From Candidatus Thorarchaeota archaeon (GTDB lineage: Archaea > Asgardarchaeota > Thorarchaeia > Thorarchaeales > Thorarchaeaceae), in NCBI GenBank assembly GCA_016840385.1, contig JAEOSL010000002.1, positions 1 through 64,000 of the forward strand: a stretch of DNA of 64,000 nt, given 5' to 3'. Every line of letters begins with the position of its first letter. The stretch's first letter is position 1. A program made the translations under genes and the position numbers. The notes under the pieces were generated by a model. The model was not told the origin of the DNA, searched no databases, and worked only from the letters and a program-made list of their open reading frames with translations. This document shows positions 35,678 through 45,000 of the stretch, one piece after another.

Positions 35678-36235
35678 ATGGGTAGATACGAGGTTAGAAT
35701 TGGCGGATTTGGTGGTCAAGGCGTCGTTACTATGGCAGTGGTTGCTGGAGAAACCGCATCACTTTACGATAAGAAATTCGTCGTACAGACTCAATCTTAC
35801 GGTCCAGAGGCGCGAGGTGGAGCGAGTAAGAGCGAACTTGTAATCTCTGATGAAGAGGTAGATTTTCCCAAAGTTCAGGCACCTGATGTTTTTGTTGTGC
35901 TGAGCAGAGCTGCATACTTAGAATATGTTGCCGGCCTAAAGGATGATGGGATTCTGATCGTCGATGAAGATCTTGTACAGATTGAGAGCGATGTTCCAAA
36001 AACAATGAAGGTATACAAGATTCCAGCAACAAGAATAGCAGACAGGGAAGTTGGAAGCAAACAAGCAACTAATGTTGTGATGCTTGGAGCTTTTGCCGTG
36101 ATCACAAAAATCTTGTCAATCGAAGGCCTGAAAGCACGAATCGAAGAAAAATGGCCTGGATTTGTAAAGACAAACATGCTTGCACTTGAGTTGGGTATGA
36201 AAGCTGGTGAAGAAGCATTAGCAAAGACCGCATAG
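35678..36235 (+). CDS. korC: 2-oxoacid:ferredoxin oxidoreductase, gamma subunit
   Basis: 185-residue gamma subunit with the GIGGFGGQGV-type opening (IGGFGGQGVVTMAVV) and SYGPEARGG, both hallmarks of the family. ATG 35678 is chosen; the frame is open upstream to 35579, but that would overlap korB by about 100 bases. It starts one base after the korB stop. Together with D, A and B it completes a four-subunit enzyme. Confidence 0.92.
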   Translation: MGRYEVRIGGFGGQGVVTMAVVAGETASLYDKKFVVQTQSYGPEARGGASKSELVISDEEVDFPKVQAPDVFVVLSRAAYLEYVAGLKDDGILIVDEDLVQIESDVPKTMKVYKIPATRIADREVGSKQATNVVMLGAFAVITKILSIEGLKARIEEKWPGFVKTNMLALELGMKAGEEALAKTA

Positions 36236-36281
36236 AGCCATTTTCATCAACCTTAAGTGATAGAGCATTTTAGATTCAAAT

Positions 36282-36743
36282 ATGAATTCAGAAAGACCTC
36301 TAGATGATTGGCTATTTCTTATTGGAGATTGGAAAGGCCGTTCTGAGGATGAGTTTGGCGGCAAAGGTGTAATTGAAACATCAGGCGTTTTTACCCTTGA
36401 ACTAAGTGACGGCTTTATCTATGGAAAACAAGAATCAGTACGAAATGGTACTATTGAGAATCAGAGTATCAGTATGATGTTCTATGATAAGAGAAACAAG
36501 AAGTTCATTCGAAAGACCTTCTTCAACTATGGATTTGTTAATAATGAGGTCGAGTATGAGAGGTCTGAAACAGAAATACGCTTTGAAGTTATCTTAGAAC
36601 CAACACCACAAGCATTCGATAAGATGAAGTGGAGATCCTACATCCGTAAGGTTTCAGATGATGAGATACGTATGGGCTTGGAAGTTGCAAAACCCGGGGA
36701 AGACTTCACATCTTATGGTGAAAATGTACTGGTTAGAGTTTAG
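36282..36743 (+). CDS. Beta-barrel protein of unknown function
   Basis: 153 residues of beta-rich sequence, not recognised by name. The opening WLFLIGDWKGRSEDEFGGKG recalls the FLxGxWxG start of DUF1579/lipocalin-like and THAP4/nitrobindin-like small barrels. Alternating strands follow (FIYGKQESV, ISMMFYDKRNKKFIRKTFF, VEYERSETEIRFEVIL). No heme-binding His is obvious. It is a lone plus-strand gene between korC and the convergent dehydratase activase. A ligand-binding barrel is the most that can be said. Confidence 0.65.
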   Translation: MNSERPLDDWLFLIGDWKGRSEDEFGGKGVIETSGVFTLELSDGFIYGKQESVRNGTIENQSISMMFYDKRNKKFIRKTFFNYGFVNNEVEYERSETEIRFEVILEPTPQAFDKMKWRSYIRKVSDDEIRMGLEVAKPGEDFTSYGENVLVRV

Positions 36744-36768
36744 TGAACAACTCATAACAGGATGAACA

Positions 36769-37548
36769 TTAGGACTTCCCATTTAGCGCAATAACCGCAG
36801 CTCCTAATGCTCCTGTGAGCTGAGGTTCTTCAGGAATCCATAGATTTGTTCCTAAATGCTTTGAAAGGTAATGACGAAATGCAGGGTTCAATGCAACCCC
36901 TCCAGTTACACAGACAGGAGGTACTACCTTTACTCGTTTTGCCAATGCAACAATCTTTGTGGACATTGATTCATGGATACCTGCAGCTATATCATCTGGC
37001 TTCGCTCCAGCTCCAATATGACCGATAACTTCACTTTCAGCAAAGACTGTACATGTACTGCTAATCGAAGAGGGAGAATCTGATTGAAGAGCAAGAGGCC
37101 CCAACTCATCTATTGTTATACCCAGTACCCTTGCCATTACTTCTAGAAATCTTCCAGTTCCTGCTGAACACTTATCGTTCAATTCAAAATCGTCGGGTCG
37201 TCCTTTTTTGCCTATTCGAATTACCTTAGAGTCCTGTCCACCAACATCGATTAGAAGACGAATTTCAGGATTTAGAGAGTGAACACCGCGCGAGTGACAA
37301 GTTATCTCGGTCACGGATTTCTCAGCGTTCTCTACACGAGCTCGTCCATATCCCGTGCTGATTATCGTAATATTATCAAGTTGGAGACCAGATTGTGATT
37401 CAAGTTCTTCCAGAATTTTATCGATTGCCTGAGAGGCGGCTGCTCCTGTGAGCATGATGTGTTTTGCACACACCTTCATATCACTGTCAATAAGAAGGCC
37501 CTTTGCAGTTGTTGAACCAATATCAATACCAATTCCAAATTTGCTCAC
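36769..37548 (-). CDS. 2-hydroxyacyl-CoA dehydratase activase
   Basis: 259-residue ASKHA-fold ATPase that injects an electron into the dehydratase (HgdC/BcrA-D family). Visible: GIDIGSTTAKGLL at residues 7-19, the interdomain helix region TGYGRARVENA, GGQDSKVIRI, and NDKCSAGTGRFLE, whose Cys is one of the ligands bridging a [4Fe-4S] cluster across the dimer; a second Cys lies in PPVCVTGGVALN. It is the last gene of a three-gene unit with both dehydratase subunits, ten bases downstream of the beta subunit. Confidence 0.92.
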   Translation of the reverse strand: MSKFGIGIDIGSTTAKGLLIDSDMKVCAKHIMLTGAAASQAIDKILEELESQSGLQLDNITIISTGYGRARVENAEKSVTEITCHSRGVHSLNPEIRLLIDVGGQDSKVIRIGKKGRPDDFELNDKCSAGTGRFLEVMARVLGITIDELGPLALQSDSPSSISSTCTVFAESEVIGHIGAGAKPDDIAAGIHESMSTKIVALAKRVKVVPPVCVTGGVALNPAFRHYLSKHLGTNLWIPEEPQLTGALGAAVIALNGKS

Positions 37549-37558
37549 AATAAGAACC

Positions 37559-38776
37559 TCACATGAACATCTCTAGCAAAGCATCCACTCGTGTTTGAAT
37601 TTGTGCCTCGTTATATACTCTAGAGTCGACCATATCCCCTTCAATCACAACACCTGGAACACCAGTACGTTCGGTTACTATCTCCTTGGAAACAAGTTGC
37701 CCGAGAGAATAGCGTTTGCATGACCGAACAGAGAACATGACAAAACCGTCAAGGTTGTAGTCTTTGATCATGTTGCACATTTTGTCTATCTTGGCATCCA
37801 GTCCCTTATTGAGATACACATTGGAATACATTGTTGCTACACTATCAAATAGATCATCACCCTCAATCTGTCCAGACCAAGCATGAGTATAGGTATCAGC
37901 AGGAAAGACAACGCCTCGTTTTGCTAGCCCGTTAAAGAATTTGAAAATTGAATGCCAAGGTGGTATGTTATCCCAAAGAAGACGGATCTTCTCTTCACGG
38001 ATTGCACCAAGACCTTCTTTTACCCGCATCTCAACCTCATCCCAGAGACCCTGATAGAAGTCAATGATTAATTCTGTACCTCTCATTGAAACAACTGGAC
38101 CCATTGCCAAGAATCTATCAGCACAATTTAGAGGTGATGGACTTGTCTTGCATGCTACTAGTGACTTGGTCCACAAACCAAGTGCTTTGCTTGATAAATC
38201 TGCAACTTCTTGCATCCTCTCCTCTGTTAGAGTCTTATTGAAAGTGGTTCCAAGAAATTCCACTAATCGATCCACACCTCTAAGTACATACTCTTTGTGA
38301 TGGTCAGGTTGTTTATCTTCTATGGGAGGTGTATCAAGTAGGAATACAGGGGCGCCTGTCTGTTCTGAAATAGCATCGTACCACCTGAGAACAGTACCAC
38401 AGATATTATTCCCAGCTAGAAGTGCCTGAGGTTTAGGGAGGCCTTCCATTGGACTACTATCAGGATTCTCAACAGAACCAATACTTACACGTGCATAAGA
38501 GCAGAGTTCTTGGGAATACCCAATATCTTCAGCATACCCACAGACTTCAGGTCCTACTTTTTGAGACCCAACGATTGCTCCATATTGCTCAGGGTAACTT
38601 ACACCAAGATCCATCGCAACAGGAATCTCTACAGGAAATCCAGATGTGACCCATGTGAGCCGATTTTCTTCACTAGCTTGGTGTCCCATCAACATATTCT
38701 GGAACATTATCTGCTGCAGTAGTTTGTTAGATTCAAGCTGACGGTAGACTTTTTCTTCCTTTTTCTCTTCTGTCAA
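37559..38776 (-). CDS. 2-hydroxyacyl-CoA dehydratase subunit (HgdB/BcrB type)
   Basis: 405-residue [4Fe-4S]-binding subunit of the HgdA/B-BcrB/C family. The profile includes WVTSGFPVEIPVAMDLGVSYPEQYGA near the N-terminus, a conserved Cys in EDIGYSQELCSYAR, and DGFVMFSVRSCKRYSLGQ plus GVVIEGDMVDSR near the C-terminus. With its partner it would remove water from an (R)-2-hydroxyacyl-CoA using ketyl-radical chemistry, or reduce an aromatic CoA ester. TTG 38776 is chosen over TTG 38800 because GAGGTG lies 6 bases upstream and overlap with the previous gene is avoided. Confidence 0.87.
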   Translation of the reverse strand: MTEEKKEEKVYRQLESNKLLQQIMFQNMLMGHQASEENRLTWVTSGFPVEIPVAMDLGVSYPEQYGAIVGSQKVGPEVCGYAEDIGYSQELCSYARVSIGSVENPDSSPMEGLPKPQALLAGNNICGTVLRWYDAISEQTGAPVFLLDTPPIEDKQPDHHKEYVLRGVDRLVEFLGTTFNKTLTEERMQEVADLSSKALGLWTKSLVACKTSPSPLNCADRFLAMGPVVSMRGTELIIDFYQGLWDEVEMRVKEGLGAIREEKIRLLWDNIPPWHSIFKFFNGLAKRGVVFPADTYTHAWSGQIEGDDLFDSVATMYSNVYLNKGLDAKIDKMCNMIKDYNLDGFVMFSVRSCKRYSLGQLVSKEIVTERTGVPGVVIEGDMVDSRVYNEAQIQTRVDALLEMFM

Positions 38777-38786
38777 TATGTTCACC

Positions 38787-39995
38787 TCACATGTTACCAA
38801 GCGATTCTAGAAACGTCTGGATTTTGACCTCAATACGAGCTCTATCTGAGAGTTCGGGGTCTAGTGGAATTCGCACTGTTCGGATCTCAGCTTTTGATGC
38901 AGCCTTCTCAATTGATGGAGCTTCGAACTGGTCAGGATCACAAAATGATTGTTCACAGATTATCAGACCATCAATCTGTAGTGATTCAACTAAATTCTTG
39001 AGAAAGTCCATTCGTTGGTGTAATCCCTCTTGGGTTGGTTCACCAGGTGCAGCAAGAATTGATTTTGCCATTTCTTCAAAGGGATCCCCATTCTTGTCAA
39101 GGGGAGGTGTAAATACACTCTTGAATCCAAAGGAAAGAAGATCCAGAACTAGTATAGAATCGTCAATACCGTCAATGCCATTGATGATTGTGGCAATCGC
39201 CTGAGGTTCAACCATTCCACCAACAACAAGAATTCTTGAGCCAGTAGGAGGCTTGAACGGTTCCACCTTTGAAAGATCTTTAGTCTGAAGGCCTGATAGG
39301 ATAGAATCAATGATACCTAAGAGCCCTTTCGATTCCATCTTCTCTTTTACTGATACTGATATATTGTGAATGTCAGACGCTACTGAAGCGATAGGAGTGG
39401 ACAAGAACGAGCGAACAAGTCGAGCCAGTTCAGCATAAGGCAGTACATCAGGGTCGACCAATCTTGCAGCATAGAGAAACTGAGTGTCAAGACGAAAGTC
39501 CCGAACCAGAGATACTGCACGTTCATAGTTGTCTGTTGAGAATGGATGACTCAGAGTTGATTCAATAGTTTTACTCAAAATCTCAAGTTCCTTTTTCAAG
39601 TATGTTTCTGCGGAATCATCATTCGCATACCTAGTAACAGGATAGGTCAAACGATAGGTGCGATCATTGGAAAACCTGATCTTCCAGATATCTGTTAGAT
39701 TCTGGAGAGAGTCGCATGTATTTCCTGGAAATAGTAGACCAGTAATTGCAGGTAGTTGTTCGTTGACTCTCTGATTGTATAGATTTCTAATGTACGAGCA
39801 GGCAAAAGTTTGCAGGCTTTCTTCAAATCCACTACCTATTCCAGGCATTGCTCTCATCAGAGATGGTGTAAGACCATGGGCAAGAAATAGCTCCAGAGGA
39901 GTATGGGGATAGATGTATCCAATGATTTCCTCACCTGCTTTCACAAGCTCTTTCAAACCTGAATCAGATTGTTCCAGTACTCCTTCGTAGCTCAT
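38787..39995 (-). CDS. 2-hydroxyacyl-CoA dehydratase subunit (HgdA/BcrC type)
   Basis: 402-residue partner subunit. The sequence has the family's IGYIYPHTPLELFLAHGLTP opening (Y-x-C replaced by Y-P-H), LQTFACSYIRNLYNQ with a likely cluster Cys near 88, a second Cys in FPGNTCDSLQNL, and a C-terminal DGLIICEQSFCDPDQFEAP with two more. Three spaced cysteines could bind the [4Fe-4S] cluster. First gene of the operon; ATG 39995 follows a GGTGGAG site and the TATA at 40041. Confidence 0.87.
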   Translation of the reverse strand: MSYEGVLEQSDSGLKELVKAGEEIIGYIYPHTPLELFLAHGLTPSLMRAMPGIGSGFEESLQTFACSYIRNLYNQRVNEQLPAITGLLFPGNTCDSLQNLTDIWKIRFSNDRTYRLTYPVTRYANDDSAETYLKKELEILSKTIESTLSHPFSTDNYERAVSLVRDFRLDTQFLYAARLVDPDVLPYAELARLVRSFLSTPIASVASDIHNISVSVKEKMESKGLLGIIDSILSGLQTKDLSKVEPFKPPTGSRILVVGGMVEPQAIATIINGIDGIDDSILVLDLLSFGFKSVFTPPLDKNGDPFEEMAKSILAAPGEPTQEGLHQRMDFLKNLVESLQIDGLIICEQSFCDPDQFEAPSIEKAASKAEIRTVRIPLDPELSDRARIEVKIQTFLESLGNM

Positions 39996-40040
39996 TGTTC
40001 TCCACCTAGTAACGAATATCTAACGACATCCATCTTAAGA

Positions 40041-40047
40041 CTATATC
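40041..40047 (-). promoter_or_regulatory. TATA box of dehydratase operon at tnpB boundary
   Basis: Minus-strand GATATAG within TAAGATATAGTC, about 46 bases before ATG 39995, with expected start near 40018. It ends exactly where the upstream TnpB-like reading frame stops (40048), so the element's 3' border sits against this operon's promoter. Confidence 0.45.
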
Positions 40048-40480
40048 TTACAATTGTGAGTGAACTGTAAGAGATTCCTGTGTTTCACCTTTCTCACGAC
40101 TGCCGTCACCAGCTTGTCCCTGACCGAAGTCAGTAACCTTGTCGCGAGCTTTGCCCCTCTTCACTGGAACATCGTTCCTTCGATGGGACTCGGCTTCTGT
40201 CCGCTGCGTTCCTTCACACACACCAGTAGGCGTGATAGCAGACGGTGTTTCCACGGCATTTACCATGGCAGGGTCTTTACTCCTCGCAAACGACTCAAGA
40301 GTCGTCTGGTCATAGGGGTCGGCCACGGACTCCCCTTTCGAGGCTGGTGTCCTCTGGGGGAGTGCGGACTTCCTATCAGAAGAACGAGTCTTCCTCCTGG
40401 CTTTCAGTATGGCTCTATCTCTAGGAGTGAGCCACATCCCTAGTCCGTTCTCATTTCTCAGTGAGGGAATGAGCATAATA
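40048..40480 (-). ncRNA. Candidate omega RNA overlapping the TnpB C-terminal tail
   Basis: TnpB proteins use a guide RNA transcribed from the 3' end of their own gene. Here the last 145 codons, after the RuvC-III motif, are non-conserved, clearly more GC-rich than flanking DNA, and contain hairpins: ACGACTC-AA-GAGTCGT (40290-40305) and CTGAC-CGAA-GTCAG (40120-40133). This matches an omega-RNA segment read as protein. The guide end and the element's right end cannot be placed. Confidence 0.3.
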
Positions 40481-41784
40481 AGACGCTTCCCGATGTTTAG
40501 GGCGCCATTGAGGTCGGCGTTTGTCTTTAGTCCACAGGTGGTACAGATGAAGAGGTTCTGTCGGGGTCTCTGTCCCTTGTGTCCACACTTGTGACACATG
40601 ATAGAGGTCCATTGTTCAGGAACTGCAAGATACCGTTTTGTATCAAATCCAAGGGATGCAAGTTTGTGACCTAGCATCTCGCGAACCCTAGCAAAAGCCC
40701 AGCGGTGTATCATCCCTCTGAACCTTCGTCCTCTGTAATTACCTCTACGAGCCGCGTTCCGGATACCCTTTAGTTTCCCAATTGAAACATAGAGATCATA
40801 GTTCTCGGTCATCTTACTGATGTAGTCAGAGATATCTCTGACCAGTTTCTTGTCGTACTCTTTACTGACACGCTCTCTTTTTCCGCTCAGACTCCTGAGC
40901 TTGGCAGTCACTCTATCAGGATTTTCATCATTGAAAATGAGTTGTTCCTTCTCTTGTTGCAGGGAAGCAACCCTCTCATCAAGTGCCTTCATTTGCTGAA
41001 GCTTGTCTGGTTGCTTCCAATAGCGAATCTGTTTGTAGCCCTTCCTTGTGAGAAGGACTGAACATGCGGCCTTGTTTATTCCAAGATCGATAGATAGTAC
41101 AGCAGGGGGTTTTCCAGTGGAGTCAATCCTCTCAACAGCGAGAGTCACCGTAAAGATAGCCCACCATTTCCGGTGAGAATCCTTGAGAATACGAACTGTC
41201 TTGACTTCTCCCTCTTTCATCCGATTGAGATGGAATGAGGAGATGGAAAGGGGAATCATGAGCTTGTCATGTCGTACTCGACCTGTACTGACTGAATCAA
41301 TAGAGTCTCTAAGTTTCAACCAGTGGCGAATCTCAAGCTTGGGAGTATATACCAGCTTGAAGCGAGGAGTAAATGCAAAGCGTGGAATCTTCCTTGTTGA
41401 ATATCCCTTAGTACGGAGTGGTTTTGCACCACCACGTTCAAGATAGCTCTGCCACATAGATATAGCTGTATCTCTACACTCTTGAAACTCATTTACAGAG
41501 ATGTATGGAAACCTAACTTTGAAGTCGTGAAGTACTTGACTTCTATTAGCTTTACCTTTGGATGCTGTTAGAGTAAGTTCATCCAGCTTTGAGGCATCAA
41601 TTCTTGTACGTTTACTACCTGTCAGTATGTCGTCTTCATATCGTTCAATCACTCCAAGATACGCCTTGATGACCCTACTATCTCTTCCAGTAATCCGGTT
41701 GAGGCGAGTTGTCTGTCTATCAGTCATTGAAGTCCACCTAATCGGGACCTTCACGCTGATTATTGTACCCTTGGAGCGACCCAT
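40048..41784 (-). CDS. tnpB: TnpB-like RNA-guided protein lacking the RuvC-II Glu
   Basis: 578-residue IS200/IS605 OrfB (TnpB) family protein. ATG 41784 has AGGTGA about six bases upstream; the frame is open further to GTG 41835. Visible: RuvC-I Asp233 (SIDLGINKA), four-Cys zinc ribbon (MCHKCGHKG and FICTTCG) near 391-413, and RuvC-III Asp424 (NADLNGALNIG). At the RuvC-II position, where active TnpB has Glu in a hhE-x-L motif, the sequence is VSIGKLKGIR with Gly336. It may therefore be nuclease-dead or use a relocated acid. The 145-residue tail is polar and probably overlaps an omega RNA. No tnpA (Y1 transposase) is adjacent, so it is non-autonomous or domesticated. Confidence 0.85.
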   Translation of the reverse strand: MGRSKGTIISVKVPIRWTSMTDRQTTRLNRITGRDSRVIKAYLGVIERYEDDILTGSKRTRIDASKLDELTLTASKGKANRSQVLHDFKVRFPYISVNEFQECRDTAISMWQSYLERGGAKPLRTKGYSTRKIPRFAFTPRFKLVYTPKLEIRHWLKLRDSIDSVSTGRVRHDKLMIPLSISSFHLNRMKEGEVKTVRILKDSHRKWWAIFTVTLAVERIDSTGKPPAVLSIDLGINKAACSVLLTRKGYKQIRYWKQPDKLQQMKALDERVASLQQEKEQLIFNDENPDRVTAKLRSLSGKRERVSKEYDKKLVRDISDYISKMTENYDLYVSIGKLKGIRNAARRGNYRGRRFRGMIHRWAFARVREMLGHKLASLGFDTKRYLAVPEQWTSIMCHKCGHKGQRPRQNLFICTTCGLKTNADLNGALNIGKRLIMLIPSLRNENGLGMWLTPRDRAILKARRKTRSSDRKSALPQRTPASKGESVADPYDQTTLESFARSKDPAMVNAVETPSAITPTGVCEGTQRTEAESHRRNDVPVKRGKARDKVTDFGQGQAGDGSREKGETQESLTVHSQL

Positions 41785-41799
41785 ATTTTTCACCTGAGT

Positions 41800-41904
41800 G
41801 GTTATAAACTTCTGACCTATCTCTTTCGAGTTCACTCCCCTTCTTGTTACAAAGAGAGGTTATGAACTCCTACTCTTTTCTATATCATTGGCGGTTATAA
41901 ACTT
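41800..41904. repeat. Three copies of GGTTATAAACTT upstream of tnpB
   Basis: GGTTATAAACTT occurs exactly at 41800-41811 and 41893-41904, and as GGTTATGAACTC at 41858-41869, spaced 58 and 35 bases. On the minus strand these read AAGTTTATAACC, containing a TATA-like core, so they may be alternative promoters, operator repeats or part of the element's left end. Confidence 0.5.
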
Positions 41905-41996
41905 ATTAAGGCGTTTTTAAAATAAAGGATAATGGGAATCTTTTTTGTAAATTAAAGGCCTTATAATGCTTAATTATTTTACCAATAAAAACGGCC

Positions 41997-42006
41997 TATT
42001 TATAAG
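41997..42006 (+). promoter_or_regulatory. TATA box of the 1616-residue gene
   Basis: TATTTATAAG, about 34 bases before ATG 42036, in a very AT-rich 200-base stretch. No Shine-Dalgarno precedes the ATG, so a leader of only a few bases is expected. Confidence 0.5.
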
Positions 42007-42035
42007 TTAATTATCTGGAATATTACTGACTTCTA

Positions 42036-45000
42036 ATGGGTCGCAAACCTCGCGAGATGAATCCTAGTGCAATTCTAACCACTTCTATCTACACAGGATT
42101 ATCAGCGCTGGTTCGACTTGCAAGAAAGCGAGTTGACAAGAAGACTCGAAAATATTTTGAGAGCATTCTAAATCAATGGAGTGAAGCAAAGGAAGAATAC
42201 AGGAATAATCGGAAGAGTACAGGAAAATCACGACTTGATTTTTCACCTATTAAAAATACAGAAGCGAACCTAAGACGTTTTTTCCTCAAGATCCTCTGGC
42301 ATAGTACGCGACGTTTTGGAAATAAGGAGTTCAAACGAGTCTATAGCTGGGAAGAAGGTACAGTCGGTCCTCTTAATGCATTGCTCAATTATCTTGGTGC
42401 TCGACTGAGAGACCTCGCAATGACCAGATTTCCCTTTCCTGAGCCAGAGAAATTCCAAGTAAGAAAATATTCAGACGGGACCAAGGTAACTGTCCAAAAG
42501 AAGTATGTGTCCAAGTATTTGCAAGATGGTGCTGAAAGCACATACTGGAAAGCAGGATACAAAGGAAACAGGAAATATCCTACAGTGTTGCTTGCCCATC
42601 CTACTCTTCCAGGACTTGACTTTGTTGATATGATCCGTGCTCATGGTGTGGAACTGGTCCGCCAGTGCTTCATTCACAATGTTCCACGATCTGATGCTCA
42701 TAGATACATCCGATTATTAATCCATAGACTCACCCCATTCTTGGATAATATCTATACTGAGGGCAAGAGTGGTCGAAATTACTTCGAGCCAGATGCTGAT
42801 AAGGAACTAAGAATACTGGTCCAAGAGATTCGCAGATTATACAGTGGACGTGTAGGAAAAAGGGAATCCATTACAAGAGAGTTGAATCTGGACATTCCAA
42901 AACCTACTGTGAACATCTTATGGGAAAAAGTTGGAGAGTTGATAGATCAAGCTCAGGACAAAGAAGAAAGGAAGAAACTCTCGAAGATTTTGGATCACAT
43001 AGACCAAGGACTAATTGTTAACAGGGATGTTGAAAAGCTCTTTGAACAAGTTCTTGCCCTCACTCAAAAAGAGGGGAATGACTGGCATCGAATTCTTCTA
43101 TCAGACTTTCACCATCCTAAGTCGTTAAGGTCCGTTATCTTTGCAGGGGATAGAATGCTTGACACACCTTCATCAGTTCTGATTGTTGGTGAGCTTCCAG
43201 TGACCCGATTTGGAGGGAGAGGACGAATAGATCTAACAGTGTTCATCAGACGGAATATCAAAGGACGTGTGTTGTGGACACCAATAATGATTATTGAGGT
43301 CAAGTCAAAGACCTCTTTTGACTTCAATCTCTACGCTATCCAGACAGGTAAGAAGAAAGAATTACCTCCAGCACTCTATTCATGGAAACGGACCTTGACC
43401 CAAGAAGAGTGGGATAGGATTATCGAATCTAATCCTGATGACCCTGTCTTGAAACAACTCAATGCATATGAAAAGGCATTACTCGAAGAGAGTAAGAGAA
43501 TGATTCCAGCTGGTGAGAAACTACCGAAAAAACTCTGGAAAGGGGTCATAGTACTAGACACAGACCAGGATTACTCTGAGGTCTTCAAGGCTTTCCACGT
43601 TCTTCTTGATAAACTGACAACTGATATTCTCACTCAAGAGTATGATTCAAGCGAATCCAGAACACTATATATTGAATCTGATGATGAGCAAAAAGTAGCT
43701 CCACGAGTTGCACTTATGCTCCTCAAGGGAGATATCTTGAGTACATTCATCGAGGAACAATCTTCTGCTGTGTCACTATCTATTGAAAATCCTTTCAAGG
43801 AGCGAATTTCCGATGACAGGTTATTGACCCAGTATATATCAATCCCATCATCAACTTCCTTTGGGAATGCAGCAGCATGGATCTCTCGGAATTGGCATTT
43901 ATTGAATCATATCGAGGAGGTCTCTCAACCCCTAGGAAGTAACCTACAAGTCTATTGGTTAGACCTTTTGGGGGACTATCCAACCGATCAACTAGTAAAG
44001 AGAAGATTCGGTCTTGATATATTATTGAAAAAGAAACAGATTACAAGAAAGAGGTTCGAAGCACTCACTACTATCCTAGAGAATATCACCTTTCTCAATA
44101 TAAGAAACGACATTGACTCGTTTCTTCTTGGTAGCAACACCAATTTAGAAGGAAGCATGAAGGAGCTTCTCAGTAACGAAACTCCCACAGATGAAAGAGT
44201 CATAATAATTGATGGCTGGGATCAACTGAAGGAAATGGTGTCCAAAAGAGAAATGGATGTTCTGAGAAACATTGAGGACCAACTTCTAGACATTATTCCT
44301 ACAAAAAATGTGAACGTCATCTGGATTGACAATGGAGTTCCTCATACTAGGATGAACAAGCACTATCAGAGGACATGTATCAAACCCCTTCGACATGACT
44401 CACTCCGACGGTTTCACATCGATGAAATCATCTATAATGTTCCAACTGCGCCACGAGTGTTTGGTTGGCAAACTCCTAGAAGAGAGAATACGAGATTCAT
44501 CATACAAGATACTCCTACGCAAGTACATCCTTGGATAAAACCCATACGAGTTCCGCACTTGAAGGGGTGGGCTCGTAAGTTCAGAGGTCTCTCTAAGAGA
44601 GATGGAACAGTCAAAGAAAAAGACGTCTACGGGACTGGTTTAGATGGAAAGCCAATGTATGGTCGTTCTGTGACCCTAAATAGTGTTTCTTCATCAATTG
44701 CACCTCTCACACCAGAAACTGTGAAGCAGTTGCAGAAGATTGGGATGACCCTCGTTCCAAGTCTTTCAAGACGTGAGAAGTCATTAGATGAGGTCCCCTC
44801 CGATGATCATTGGCTAAGAGTTTCGTTGCCCATCAAAAACAGTGACTCTCCTTCACTAACTGATCGGATGACCTTCGACCCTAATAGAGCAACTCCCCAA
44901 CCAACAAAGGGTAAGAAACGATATGTTGAGTTCTCAAAGATCAAAAGAGGATGGTATTATGACAGGGTACCTATTGATTCTAATGACTATGAGTATTCTC

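Noticed and set aside
40048..42035. Complete IS200/IS605 element
   Set aside because: No Y1 (HUH) tnpA is present and the ends cannot be defined, so only the tnpB-like gene is called.
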